The position numbers were made by a program, and so were the translations under genes. This document shows positions 8,237-16,761 of a DNA stretch of 64,000 nt, piece by piece. Position 1 is the stretch's first letter. Each line of letters opens with the position of its first letter. The notes below the pieces were generated by a model that worked only from the letters and a program-made list of their open reading frames with translations, was not told the DNA's origin and made no database searches. Origin of the DNA: CAVQEK01 sp964596645 (GTDB taxonomy: Bacteria; Bacteroidota; Bacteroidia; Cytophagales; Cyclobacteriaceae); assembly GCA_964596645.1 (NCBI GenBank), contig CAZQVB010000018.1, positions 1 through 64,000 on the forward strand. The letters are read 5' to 3'.

Positions 8237-9121
8237 ATGTTTTTAACCACCCCCATACTGGTTTTTTCAACGTGTGTCATGGTAATCGTGCCAATGTCGG
8301 TAGATGCAATGGGCATTGGCCGCCGTGTCAGCATCAGCGAAGGCGAGTACCTGAATCGCCCACACTTCGTCATCAACACCAAAAATGCCACCTACTTTCT
8401 CGACAAAGCCGGTGGCGGCCTGTCGCGCCTGATCGACCGTGAGGGCAAAGACTGGATTTGCTACAGCGACAGCCCTAGAAATGAATATCCTGCGTCTGCT
8501 GCTTCCTCTTATCGGGGCCTGCCCAATTTTGTACATAAATCGGAAGATGACGGTGCCGGCTATCCCGGGCGCAATCAGTGCTATAGCTTTCAGGTAAACG
8601 ACCATACCATATTGACCATTAGCAAAAGTGGCCAGTGGCAGTGGCGATGGCAGTTTTTTAAAGATCACGCACGTTTAACCGTGGAAAAAATAGATGAACA
8701 GCACAAATACTGGTTTATGTACGAGGGTGTGGTGGCCGGCCGATTCGCCCCCTTCGAGCAGTATTGGGGTAATAACCTGGGTGGACCACGGTATGAAACG
8801 CATGATTACTACCGCGACGATAAAATTTTCGCCAACTGGCTCTGGGCATATTTTGGCGATCAGACGGTAAAGCGTGTCTTCTTTGTGGCCATGGACCGCC
8901 CCGACCGCTACATCGATACCTTCTCTTACCTGGGCAGCACCGATCAGGGCATACATTCCCCCAACGGCATGGTGGTGTTTGGCTTTGGCCGCATGGGCGA
9001 CTCCGAGCCACAGCTCACCGACACCGGCAATACTTTTTTATTTGGATTTGTGAAAGGCCGGGTAAAAAACCAGGGTGGCCATGAATCGGTGCAGAAAGAA
9101 ATAGAAAATCTAAGGAAATGA
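8237..9121 (+). CDS. Secreted protein of unknown function
   Basis: A 294-residue protein with a signal peptide of about 24 residues (hydrophobic start, then SVDAMG). The mature part is rich in aromatic residues and beta-type sequence (WQWRWQFF, YWFMYEGVVAGRF, FEQYWGNNLGG). It has no cysteine-based lipobox and no family motif that I recognise. The aromatic-rich surface suggests a carbohydrate-binding or hydrolase-like beta fold, but this is only an impression. It is convergent with the broken comB gene, and the last 12 bp of the two reading frames overlap. No catalytic residues can be assigned. Confidence 0.65.
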   Translation: MFLTTPILVFSTCVMVIVPMSVDAMGIGRRVSISEGEYLNRPHFVINTKNATYFLDKAGGGLSRLIDREGKDWICYSDSPRNEYPASAASSYRGLPNFVHKSEDDGAGYPGRNQCYSFQVNDHTILTISKSGQWQWRWQFFKDHARLTVEKIDEQHKYWFMYEGVVAGRFAPFEQYWGNNLGGPRYETHDYYRDDKIFANWLWAYFGDQTVKRVFFVAMDRPDRYIDTFSYLGSTDQGIHSPNGMVVFGFGRMGDSEPQLTDTGNTFLFGFVKGRVKNQGGHESVQKEIENLRK

Positions 9122-9774
9122 GCTCCGGCTGCACACCACCTTATCACCCCGCACTACCGGTACCACGTCTCCGCTATCTATCGTAAGTGAATAGCTGAAA
9201 TCTTCATCGGACACCAAATGGCGCAGCCGATGGCGGTGAGAAGATTTGGAAAGATACTCTTTCAGATCGGGCTTGGCCGCTTGCCACAGATCATAGGCAG
9301 CCTTTGCAGAGTCGCAACTGGTTGTATATCCGGCATTGAGCAACTTTTCTGTTAGTGCGCCGGCAAATACGGAATCTTCCAGATTGAAGAGCCCCTTCCA
9401 GCCAGCACAGATCACGACCACCGGCAAACTGTCCGTCAGCACCCAACTGGCCACGGCTTCGAGGTTTACAAAAGAGCCAATGGCAACAGCTTGTGCATCG
9501 GAGGCATCGCGGATTACCTTGGTGCCGTTGGTGGTGGAAAATACAATTTCGCTACTTCGCCATTGCGTTCGCTGGCCACAATGAATCCGCGATTTTTATA
9601 CGCAAGTGCGGCATCTAGATCGGCTACAGGAATGATGGCCTGCACACCACTTTCCAGTGCGGCACATATGGAAGTGCTGGCCCTGAATATATCGACGACC
9701 ACTGCTACGAAGGGAGGCTTTGTGAGTTTTTTGTGGTAGAGCAGTGGGGAGAAACAAACCTCGATCGTTTTCAT
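9110..9774 (-). pseudogene. comB: Disrupted 2-phosphosulfolactate phosphatase (ComB family)
   Basis: The 5' part encodes a typical ComB start (MKTIEVCFSPLLYH, VVVDIFRASTSICAALESGV, ASERNGEV) and then runs out of frame into a stop. The 3' part resumes in another frame with SEIVFSTTNGT and continues through VAIGSFVNLEAVASWVL to DSAKAAYDLW. Family members carry roughly 15-20 residues, including a GNSP-like segment, between NGE and the STTNGT motif. Here that segment is missing and the frame is shifted. AGCGAA occurs on both sides of the junction and could have mediated a deletion. ComB hydrolyses 2-phosphosulfolactate in sulfolactate/coenzyme M-type pathways. Either the gene is dead or the assembly is wrong at this point. 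Confidence 0.75.
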
Positions 9775-10082
9775 AGACCAACAAATGCGTTCAATTTTGG
9801 CGCAAAAATAAAAAATTGCCTCAATTGGCCGCGCAGTTGGCTGGAGAACGGCAGCGTCATTTGCGATTAATTATCTACCGCAATGACCCAAAGGTTTACC
9901 GCAACGATCACAAAGCAATAGTGACCTTTGCGCTAAACCTTGCGCCCCTTGCGGTTAAGAAAATAATTGATTGAAAGACATTTCAGCTTTCTATAAGAAA
10001 CCCCTGACATTGCCGGTGCTACACTTTTGAAGGGTTGATCATTGGCCTTGAAAGCCCGGCTGCCATCTGCAATGGCTGTGCA
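9775..10082. other. Gene-free gap with an inverted repeat
   Basis: This stretch of about 300 bp between the broken comB and the aldo/keto reductase holds no credible reading frame. Its only visible structure is the imperfect inverted repeat annotated separately. Confidence 0.6.
9876..9957. repeat. Imperfect inverted repeat of ACCGCAA-type arms
   Basis: The left arm starts ACCGCAA and contains AAAGGTTTACCGCAA. The right arm ends TTGCGGT and contains GCTAAACCTTGCG. The reverse complement of the right arm lines up with the left arm over about 30 bp with a few mismatches, so the region can fold into a long imperfect hairpin. It resembles the REP-like repeats common in Bacteroidota intergenic DNA. 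Confidence 0.5.
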
Positions 10083-11093
10083 TCAGCTCAATTTCTTGTA
10101 ATATTCTACCTTACCATCTATGGCCAGGTCGGCCACACGTTCCACGAGTTTGGCTCTTTCTTCGGCGCTGAGTGCACGAAATGATTTGGCAAGCGCTATT
10201 TTTTCCTTCATCATATGTTCATTTTCTGCGCCTGTGATGAGCACACTCACAGGAAGTGACCAGACAAAGTGCAGAGCTTCCTGCATGCTGATGCGTCCTG
10301 GCACTACGGGGTCGTCGGTGTTCCACTGCACTTTGTCGATCCTGATTTTCTCTGAAAAAAAGCGCCCGTCGGCCAGCGTCTTCATGGCGAGCACGCCCAT
10401 ATTGCGATCGAGCGCCACGGGCAGCACTTTTTGTATAAAGTGGTCGAGGTTGGCATCTACCACATTGATGGGCATTTGTATGGTCTCGAAGATATGCCGC
10501 TCTGCGGTATGCTCAAGCACGCGCAGGTGCGACAAAGGATTTTGATGTCCGGTGAAGCCGATGTGTTTTACCAGCCCCGACTCTTTGGCTTCCATCATCA
10601 CATCAAACACGCCGTTGGCCACCCGATTGTCTACATCCTGCGGGTCGTACACCGAATGTACCTGCCAAAGGTCCAGATAGTCGGTTTTCATACGGCTGAG
10701 GGAGCCTTCCAGATGCGCCCGTGCCGTTTCCGCGTCGCGGGCCTGTGATTTGGTCATGAGGAAAATTTCTTTCCGATAGCCGGGCGTCAGATATTTTCCG
10801 TACCTGATCTCGCCGGTGTGCGGACCATACGACTCTGCCGTATCGAAAAAGCGCACGCCACCGGCCAGGGCGGCCTCTATCACGGCCTGTGCATCGCGTT
10901 CGCTGGTCCAGCCTACATGAAAGCCGCCCACGCCGAGCATGGTGACCCATTCGCCGGTTTTCCCAAGCAGGCGTTTGGGCAATACCGCACCAATACGATC
11001 ACCTTCTTCTGCATGTGATTGCGACGAGAAAGGCAACATCAGGCCAGCCGTGATGCCACTGAGTTCTTTGAGAAAAAGTCTGCGATTTTTCAT
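10083..11093 (-). CDS. Exported aldo/keto reductase with Tat-like signal
   Basis: A 336-residue NADPH-dependent aldo/keto reductase-type barrel. The N-terminus NRRLFLKELSGITAGLML resembles a twin-arginine signal, so the protein may be exported folded with cofactor. The catalytic tetrad is complete: D84 and Y89 in FFDTAESYG, K115 in MTKSQ and H146 in WQVHSV. The LGKTGEWVTMLGVGG opening is typical of the Tas/YdhF-type subgroup. It is followed, on the same strand, by no close gene. The physiological substrate is unknown. Confidence 0.85.
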   Translation of the reverse strand: MKNRRLFLKELSGITAGLMLPFSSQSHAEEGDRIGAVLPKRLLGKTGEWVTMLGVGGFHVGWTSERDAQAVIEAALAGGVRFFDTAESYGPHTGEIRYGKYLTPGYRKEIFLMTKSQARDAETARAHLEGSLSRMKTDYLDLWQVHSVYDPQDVDNRVANGVFDVMMEAKESGLVKHIGFTGHQNPLSHLRVLEHTAERHIFETIQMPINVVDANLDHFIQKVLPVALDRNMGVLAMKTLADGRFFSEKIRIDKVQWNTDDPVVPGRISMQEALHFVWSLPVSVLITGAENEHMMKEKIALAKSFRALSAEERAKLVERVADLAIDGKVEYYKKLS

Positions 11094-11133
11094 GCTTTTT
11101 ATCTTTTAGGGGTGGGGCAGCCGGTTTGTTCAA

Positions 11134-11511
11134 TCAGATTTTCCACGGCCACGCTACGCAAGTGCGTATGTCGGGGAAGAGCACATAGTCGGCTTTGCCC
11201 TTGAGTACGAATGTGTGCACGATACCGGAGAGCGTTTTTCGCGCTTCCTCTATGGTCTTGCCACTCACAGCCACATCATCTACCAGCAATATGCGTGTGC
11301 CTGCGGCAAGACTGACATACAGGCCGGCAAGTGTGAGCGGGCGTTCGTAGCGAGGAGTATTGGCTTCGTCGCGAAAATTGAGATGAACCAGATACATGGG
11401 CACCTGAAGCTGGTGGGCCACTATGGCTGCGGGCACCGTACCGCCCGTGGCTATGCCCACCACCACATCTACCGGTGGAAATTGAAAACTTCGCACGGCA
11501 TCACTGACCAT
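11134..11511 (-). CDS. Phosphoribosyltransferase-domain protein
   Basis: A short type I phosphoribosyltransferase-like protein of 125 residues. The PRPP-binding loop reads ILLVDDVAVSGKT, and the N-terminal VVVGIATGGTVPA forms the PPi loop. The frame stays open for about 25 codons upstream of the chosen ATG, and that extension (for example DNKLAISFD) looks protein-like. It contains no ATG, GTG or TTG, so either the annotated start is right or a rare codon is used. It lies upstream, on the same strand, of the aldo/keto reductase (40 bp). The base or substrate it acts on cannot be inferred. Confidence 0.7.
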   Translation of the reverse strand: MVSDAVRSFQFPPVDVVVGIATGGTVPAAIVAHQLQVPMYLVHLNFRDEANTPRYERPLTLAGLYVSLAAGTRILLVDDVAVSGKTIEEARKTLSGIVHTFVLKGKADYVLFPDIRTCVAWPWKI

Positions 11512-11603
11512 GTCGAAAGAAATAGCCAGCTTATTGTCCTTTACCGGTTGCGACGATGTGTTGTTAATGGGCGCTACGATTGGCTATGAGCAATGGCGCA
11601 AAG

Positions 11604-12137
11604 CTACCTGCGCCTGGAGATGATAAACAAGTTGATGGCAGACAGAATGACAATACCCGGCAGCATGGTGGCCACACCTTGCGCATCGAATGAAACGGGA
11701 AAACCCTGTGGCAAAATGCCAGGATACGCATTCACGAGCAGATACGACGAGAGCTTGGCCAGCAATAGGGCCAGAGGCGCCAGCACCCATTGCAAAATGG
11801 CAACATGACGCAATGAAACCAACGCAGTACTGAATATGATGAGTTCGAAGCTGAGTACCGAGGCAAAGTGCCAGCCCGGCTGTCCGGTTAATAACATGTT
11901 GGCGAATGGTGCCAACGCGCCTGCAAGCACAGCTACATGGCTGCGAAAGTAGAAGGCCGCCACCAGTGGCGCTATAAAGATGGGCAACAACACAGCCCCC
12001 ACCGGGGCCTGTCCGCTGTAGGGAAACAAATGGGTGAGCACCGGCAAAAGAATAGTAGCTACCAGCACCAGTGCGGTTTCTTTGATCTGCAGCCGCTCTG
12101 CGGCCAGGTTCTGCTTTATTGTGATGTTGTGTCTCAT
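11604..12137 (-). CDS. Integral membrane protein, ECF-transporter S-component-like
   Basis: A 177-residue protein with about six hydrophobic segments and small loops (for example LVLVATILLPVLTHLF and HVAVLAGALAPFANMLL). Size, helix count and the ALAPFAN motif resemble substrate-binding S components of ECF vitamin transporters, or related Bacteroidota membrane proteins. No ECF ATPase or T component lies nearby. It sits about 90 bp upstream of the phosphoribosyltransferase on the same strand. The transport role is a guess; membrane localisation is secure. Confidence 0.6.
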   Translation of the reverse strand: MRHNITIKQNLAAERLQIKETALVLVATILLPVLTHLFPYSGQAPVGAVLLPIFIAPLVAAFYFRSHVAVLAGALAPFANMLLTGQPGWHFASVLSFELIIFSTALVSLRHVAILQWVLAPLALLLAKLSSYLLVNAYPGILPQGFPVSFDAQGVATMLPGIVILSAINLFIISRRR

Positions 12138-12344
12138 GATTATTTTGTTTTATAGGTCTACTTCTTCATTTACTGATCATGGCGTTTTTCTCCAGAAAAG
12201 AAGATGAGCCAAGGCTGCTGTTCGCAACGTTTGATCTAAGTTACTTCAATTGGCATTCAAAATACAATGGCGATAATCAAAATCCTGCTCAATTGTTTTC
12301 AAATCACCTTGCGGTTCTGCTTTGCAGGCATTTTTCCGGAGTAG

Positions 12345-12938
12345 CTACCAGTATCGGTATTCAAACATCATGGTAAGCGCCACGCCGGCAATGCCCGATG
12401 ATATGACCAATACCCAATCGCGCCTGTTGATGCCCATCAGGTTGACAAAAAGAAATGCCAGAAAAAGAAATATGGCCAGCACTACAAATTGCCCGAGCAC
12501 CAAACCAAGGTTGAACACAATGGCCGTGGTGAGCCGGGGCACATCCGGTCCCAGCATATCGCCCAGGTAATAGGCAAACCCAAACCCGTGGATGAGGCCG
12601 AAAATGGCCGCCAGAAAATAATTTCGCTGAATATTGCCACGAATGTGGAAATGATCTTTTTTCCGCAAAATGTTGGAAAGGGCCGTAAGAAAAACAGTAA
12701 GACGAACCAGATACAGCACAAGGTCAATATTGGGTCGGTACAGATTGAGCACGGCAGAATAGAAGGTGATGGCGTAGCCAAATACAAAACAGCCCAACAA
12801 AATGAGTACACGTCGCCAGTCTTTCAGTAAAAAGATGGCGGTAATGGCCACCAGAAAAAGGATATACTCCACGCTGTACAAATCTACAATGTGCCGTATG
12901 CCCAGCTTAAAATACAAGGAATATTGAGCCCAGGTCAT
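12345..12938 (-). CDS. HupE/UreJ-family membrane protein
   Basis: A 197-residue polytopic membrane protein. The motif AIFGLIHGFGFAYYLG near residues 110-125 is the hallmark of HupE/UreJ proteins, with a further histidine near the N-terminus (GIRHIVDLYSVEYILFL). Members are thought to move nickel or related metals, or to serve hydrogenase and urease maturation, but no hydrogenase or urease gene is visible here. Many Bacteroidota carry such a gene on its own. The assigned start is the first ATG after an AT-rich upstream region. The metal specificity is not known. Confidence 0.78.
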   Translation of the reverse strand: MTWAQYSLYFKLGIRHIVDLYSVEYILFLVAITAIFLLKDWRRVLILLGCFVFGYAITFYSAVLNLYRPNIDLVLYLVRLTVFLTALSNILRKKDHFHIRGNIQRNYFLAAIFGLIHGFGFAYYLGDMLGPDVPRLTTAIVFNLGLVLGQFVVLAIFLFLAFLFVNLMGINRRDWVLVISSGIAGVALTMMFEYRYW

Positions 12939-13083
12939 TCAGGTATTCGTTCAAATCATAACCAACAGAAGCGCAATTATAAGCGATAATTTTTTGATAG
13001 CATCGAAAATTTGCTACGCCATCATTACGTGAAATACCGATCCTTTCAACCTGTTGATCTTCTTCATCGGGAGTAAAATAATG

Positions 13084-13623
13084 TTAGTACCAGGCCTTAT
13101 AGGCTACTTCCCAGCCGGCGCCGGTATGCCTCAGCAGTGCAATATGCTGCGATAGAAAGGAGAAGTGCAGGGGCCTGGCTTCCACCTCGGCCCAGGCTTT
13201 GGCAAACATGCCGGGCGACAGATCCCTAAATGCCAGCGTGATGTGCGGCCTGAAGGGTTTGAGCTGTTCAGACTGAACAATGCCCAGTTGCATGCCTGAC
13301 TTCAGCAGCTCACTTCTCAATGTATCGAGTGGCCGGGAGGGCTTCACATGCGCATATATGACGCGCGGGGCAAAGGCGCCAAAGCCATCAACCTGGATAC
13401 CAAAACTATCACGGCCATGCGCTGCCTCATCGACCGCGGTTTTCAGTATTTGTTCGTCAGACTGCGGCCAATGAAAGGGCGGCAGCAAGGTAATGTGTGC
13501 CGGCGATCGCAAGGCGCGCTGTGAATGGTATCGGCTTGCAAAGTATTTTTTTATATCGGTGAGCGTCTCCTGCAGTTCGCCTTCGGGCACTATGGCCACA
13601 AAGTATAGTCTGTCGGCATTCAT
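13084..13623 (-). CDS. 2'-5' RNA ligase/cyclic phosphodiesterase (2H superfamily)
   Basis: A 179-residue cytoplasmic protein with both HxT motifs of the 2H phosphoesterase fold: PAHITLLPPF (H43) and RPHITLAFRDL (H127). The spacing and length match bacterial LigT/ThpR-like proteins, which hydrolyse or ligate 2',5' or cyclic phosphate bonds in RNA or nucleotides. The natural substrate is unknown in most bacteria. It stands alone, divergent from the OmpA-family pair downstream. Both catalytic histidines are intact. Confidence 0.85.
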   Translation of the reverse strand: MNADRLYFVAIVPEGELQETLTDIKKYFASRYHSQRALRSPAHITLLPPFHWPQSDEQILKTAVDEAAHGRDSFGIQVDGFGAFAPRVIYAHVKPSRPLDTLRSELLKSGMQLGIVQSEQLKPFRPHITLAFRDLSPGMFAKAWAEVEARPLHFSFLSQHIALLRHTGAGWEVAYKAWY

Positions 13624-13743
13624 ATGGGCTGCAACTGGAATTCTACGAAATTGATTAAAAAAGCATTTTGAAAATTAATACGGTTCGGCTCCAAGCTTTT
13701 TCTTAGTAGATTTAGAGCTAATATCAACCCATATGCACAGAGT

Positions 13744-14508
13744 ATGAAGCATATATTTTTTCAACCGCCCCGCTATATGCCCCTGCTGGTTTTAGCGCTA
13801 GTTACTGCCACAGTCATTCAATCTGCTATAGGAAAGGTTGCCTTGATCGTGGCACCCGACAGCACAACGACCATTCGTGTGCACGGGTACATTTATGACT
13901 CTCTCAGCGGCACCCAACAAGGCATGCCTGTAGAGGCTAAGCTGGTATTTGAGAGCTTGCCATATGGCAGCGAAATAGGTATAGTGAAATCGGCAGACAC
14001 CAGCGGATACTACGAGTACACCATGAATCAGGATGCCAGCTACAAGGTGAGTGTAAGCAGTGAAAACTACAAAACGCATGTGGAAGTAGTAAATCCTGTC
14101 GCCACCGCCAATGCGCGCATCGTACGAAAAGACTTTTATCTGCTGCCAGAAGTGCGCGAAAACCAGGTGATACGCCTGAAGAACCTGATCTTTGAGCAGG
14201 GAAAATCGAATATAACAGTAGACTCTTATGGCGAGCTCGACCGCTTTATAGCCATGATGGAAGAATATCCCAGGATGGAGGTACAGCTCGAGGGTCACAC
14301 TGACTACAGGGGCAGCAAGAGGCTTAATTTACAACTTAGCGAAGAGCGTGTGAATAGTGTAAAGAGCTATTTGGTAGGCCATGGCGTAGAAGAAAAACGC
14401 ATTCGAACCAAAGCCTTTGGCGGCTCCAAGCCACTCACACGCGAAAAATCGATAGAAGCTTCCGACATAAACCGACGAGTAGAAGTTCGCATACTTAAAT
14501 TAAAATAA
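13744..14508 (+). CDS. Exported CRD-OmpA protein, minimal form
   Basis: A 254-residue protein with an N-terminal hydrophobic export signal. A CRD-like beta domain (residues about 45-130: IRVHGYIYDSLSG, KLVFESLPYGSEIGIVKS) is followed by an OmpA peptidoglycan-binding domain from about residue 140 (NLIFEQGKSNI, LEGHTDYRG, LSEERV, NRRVEVRIL). The CRD-OmpA part aligns by eye with the ends of the three larger family members in this window. It lacks the propeller and the N-terminal domain. It lies 63 bp upstream of a full-length paralogue on the same strand, suggesting joint transcription. Confidence 0.8.
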   Translation: MKHIFFQPPRYMPLLVLALVTATVIQSAIGKVALIVAPDSTTTIRVHGYIYDSLSGTQQGMPVEAKLVFESLPYGSEIGIVKSADTSGYYEYTMNQDASYKVSVSSENYKTHVEVVNPVATANARIVRKDFYLLPEVRENQVIRLKNLIFEQGKSNITVDSYGELDRFIAMMEEYPRMEVQLEGHTDYRGSKRLNLQLSEERVNSVKSYLVGHGVEEKRIRTKAFGGSKPLTREKSIEASDINRRVEVRILKLK

Positions 14509-14571
14509 CATTTCTATTTTTACATTTCTTACCACTACCGCGCTCTTGAAACTTACCTAACGGTTCCTCTC

Positions 14572-16650
14572 ATGTTGAAAAAAATCTTCCTCTTACTGCT
14601 CGTAGTTTCTTCATTCGAAAGCTTTGGCCAAAGGACGTACTGGGCGTCATCCGTCATCGATTTCACCTCAGAACTTTCATCATACGAATACTCTGCTGAG
14701 CAGGTGATTGGCAAGCCCGACGCTTTGCCCCAGGGTGGCGACAACCCCAACGCCTGGATGCCGGCCAAGCCAAACAAGGTAGATTTTATCACGGTGCGGT
14801 TCGACCGCGAAATAGAAGTGCAACAAATACTGATCGCCGAATCGTACAATCCCAGCGCCTTATCAGAATTATATCTGTACGACGACAAAGGCGTAGAGCA
14901 CCTTGTGCACCAGTTCGAGCCAAAGCCCATTGATCTGAAGGGCCGGCTTATCAACATATTTATAGAAAAGACCGACTATCCTGTAAGCGCCCTCAAGCTG
15001 GTTCTCGATGGTCGCACGGTGCCGGGTTACAGCGGTATAGACGCCATCGGCATTTCCAGCTCACGCAAACCTGTGGAAGTGGAGATAGACCTGCCCGACA
15101 ACTTGCGCGAGAAAATATATGTGGAAAAGCTGGACGAAAAAGTTAACAGCCCTTATGAGGAATCGCGCCCGCTCATATCGCCAGACGGTCGCACGTTATA
15201 TTTCAGCCGTGCCAACCATCCTGAAAATACCGGCGGTGAAGATGACAACAACGATGTGTGGTTTTCAGAAATGGATGAAGCAACCGGAGGCTGGAAGGAA
15301 GCCAAAAACCTGGGCGAGCCCATCAACAACAAAGGGCCCAATTACATAAGCTCCATAACCCCGGATGGCAACGCCATGACTGTGATTCTTGGAAACGAAT
15401 ATACAGGACGTGACAAAATGAATCCCGGCGTGTCCATCTCGAGCAAAACCAGCGAGGGCTGGAGCGAACCCAAACCCCTGGACATCACCAATGCCTATAT
15501 TGAAAGTGTGGACGGCAATTACTTTTTGGCCAACAACCGCCGCGTACTCATCATGGCTATAGACCGCTACGATGCTTTTGGAGGAAAAGACCTCTATGCC
15601 AGTTTTTTGCAAAACGACGGCCGGTGGAGCGAGCCACTCAACCTGGGCAATGATGTAAACACAGCCCATGTGGAATCATCGCCTTATCTCGCCGCCGACA
15701 ATGAAACGCTGTATTTCAGCTCTAAGGGCTATAGCGGATATGGTGGCAGCGATGTGTACATCAGCCGCAGGCTCGACGACACTTGGACCAACTGGACCGA
15801 ACCCGAAAACCTTGGGTCAGATGTGAATTCTGAGGGAGATGATATGTTTTTTACCATACCGCCTTCGGGCAAGTTTGCCTTCTACGCCAAGTCGTCGGAA
15901 GGGGACAAAGGCGATATTCACAGCATTGCCCTGCCGATTTTTTACCAACCCGCCCCCGTGGTTTCTCTCTCGGGCAAAGTGTTGGATGACGCAACAGACA
16001 ATCCGGTAAATGCTAAAATCACCTACAGCCTGCTGCCTGAAAATGTAGACATTGGCTTTGTACACTCCGACTCGCTCACAGGGCAGTACGAAATCTTATT
16101 GCCTGTAGGCTCGGCCTACGATTACCAAATAGAGGCAGAGGGCTACGAGCCTCTGAGTGCGTCCATCGATCTGGCCGATCAGACAGACTTCAATGAAATG
16201 GTGAAAGACATACGCCTGACCAACGAAGGCGGCAAAGCAGGAACAATAGTGGCTCAAAATCCTGAGAAGCAGCAGGAAACTGCCGGTACTACGACCAGCG
16301 ATTATGAAGATATACCCTTGGAAGAGGTGAAAGAGGTGCGATTTGAATTTGCCTCAGACTACGTGGAAGAAAAATACCAAAGCGCATTGGATAAGGTCGC
16401 TGAGCACCTGCTTGCCCACCCACTGGGCAAAGTGACGCTCACCGGCTATACAGACAACACTGGTTCTGCCCAATACAACACCAACCTGTCGAAGAGAAGG
16501 GCGCAGAGCGTGGCCGACTATTTGGCCGGCAAGGGCATTGCACGTGCGCGCATCACTGTACAAGCCAAAGGAAGTGAGAATCCTGCGGCATCCAACGAAA
16601 CCAGTGATGGCAGACAACTGAACAGACGCGTTGAGATCAATCTTGAGTAA
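14572..16650 (+). CDS. Exported Gal-binding-like/PD40 propeller/CRD/OmpA protein
   Basis: A 692-residue exported protein, paralogous to the gene at 4.8-6.8 kb over its full length. After the signal peptide (ending SFGQ), residues about 25-165 form the galactose-binding-like domain (YSAEQVIGKPD, GDNPNAWMP, PGYSGIDAIGIS). PD40 repeats follow (SPDGRTLYFSR, LAADNETLYFSSKGYSGYGG), then a CRD-like domain near 470-540 and an OmpA domain at about 585-692. The OmpA motif reads GYTDNTG, with Tyr in place of the usual His, but the diaminopimelate-contact Asp and Arg (LSKRRA) remain. An acidic, Gln-rich linker separates CRD and OmpA. It is probably periplasmic and cell-wall bound. Confidence 0.8.
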   Translation: MLKKIFLLLLVVSSFESFGQRTYWASSVIDFTSELSSYEYSAEQVIGKPDALPQGGDNPNAWMPAKPNKVDFITVRFDREIEVQQILIAESYNPSALSELYLYDDKGVEHLVHQFEPKPIDLKGRLINIFIEKTDYPVSALKLVLDGRTVPGYSGIDAIGISSSRKPVEVEIDLPDNLREKIYVEKLDEKVNSPYEESRPLISPDGRTLYFSRANHPENTGGEDDNNDVWFSEMDEATGGWKEAKNLGEPINNKGPNYISSITPDGNAMTVILGNEYTGRDKMNPGVSISSKTSEGWSEPKPLDITNAYIESVDGNYFLANNRRVLIMAIDRYDAFGGKDLYASFLQNDGRWSEPLNLGNDVNTAHVESSPYLAADNETLYFSSKGYSGYGGSDVYISRRLDDTWTNWTEPENLGSDVNSEGDDMFFTIPPSGKFAFYAKSSEGDKGDIHSIALPIFYQPAPVVSLSGKVLDDATDNPVNAKITYSLLPENVDIGFVHSDSLTGQYEILLPVGSAYDYQIEAEGYEPLSASIDLADQTDFNEMVKDIRLTNEGGKAGTIVAQNPEKQQETAGTTTSDYEDIPLEEVKEVRFEFASDYVEEKYQSALDKVAEHLLAHPLGKVTLTGYTDNTGSAQYNTNLSKRRAQSVADYLAGKGIARARITVQAKGSENPAASNETSDGRQLNRRVEINLE

Positions 16651-16761
16651 ATGAGCTAATGACGCTATGGCTCAAAGTAGCGAGTCACTGTGAAAAATAT
16701 GACCTTGATATGGGCTGCGTCGCGTGTACCCGCTTCTGGTGCGTGTATTCCCATTTCAGCT

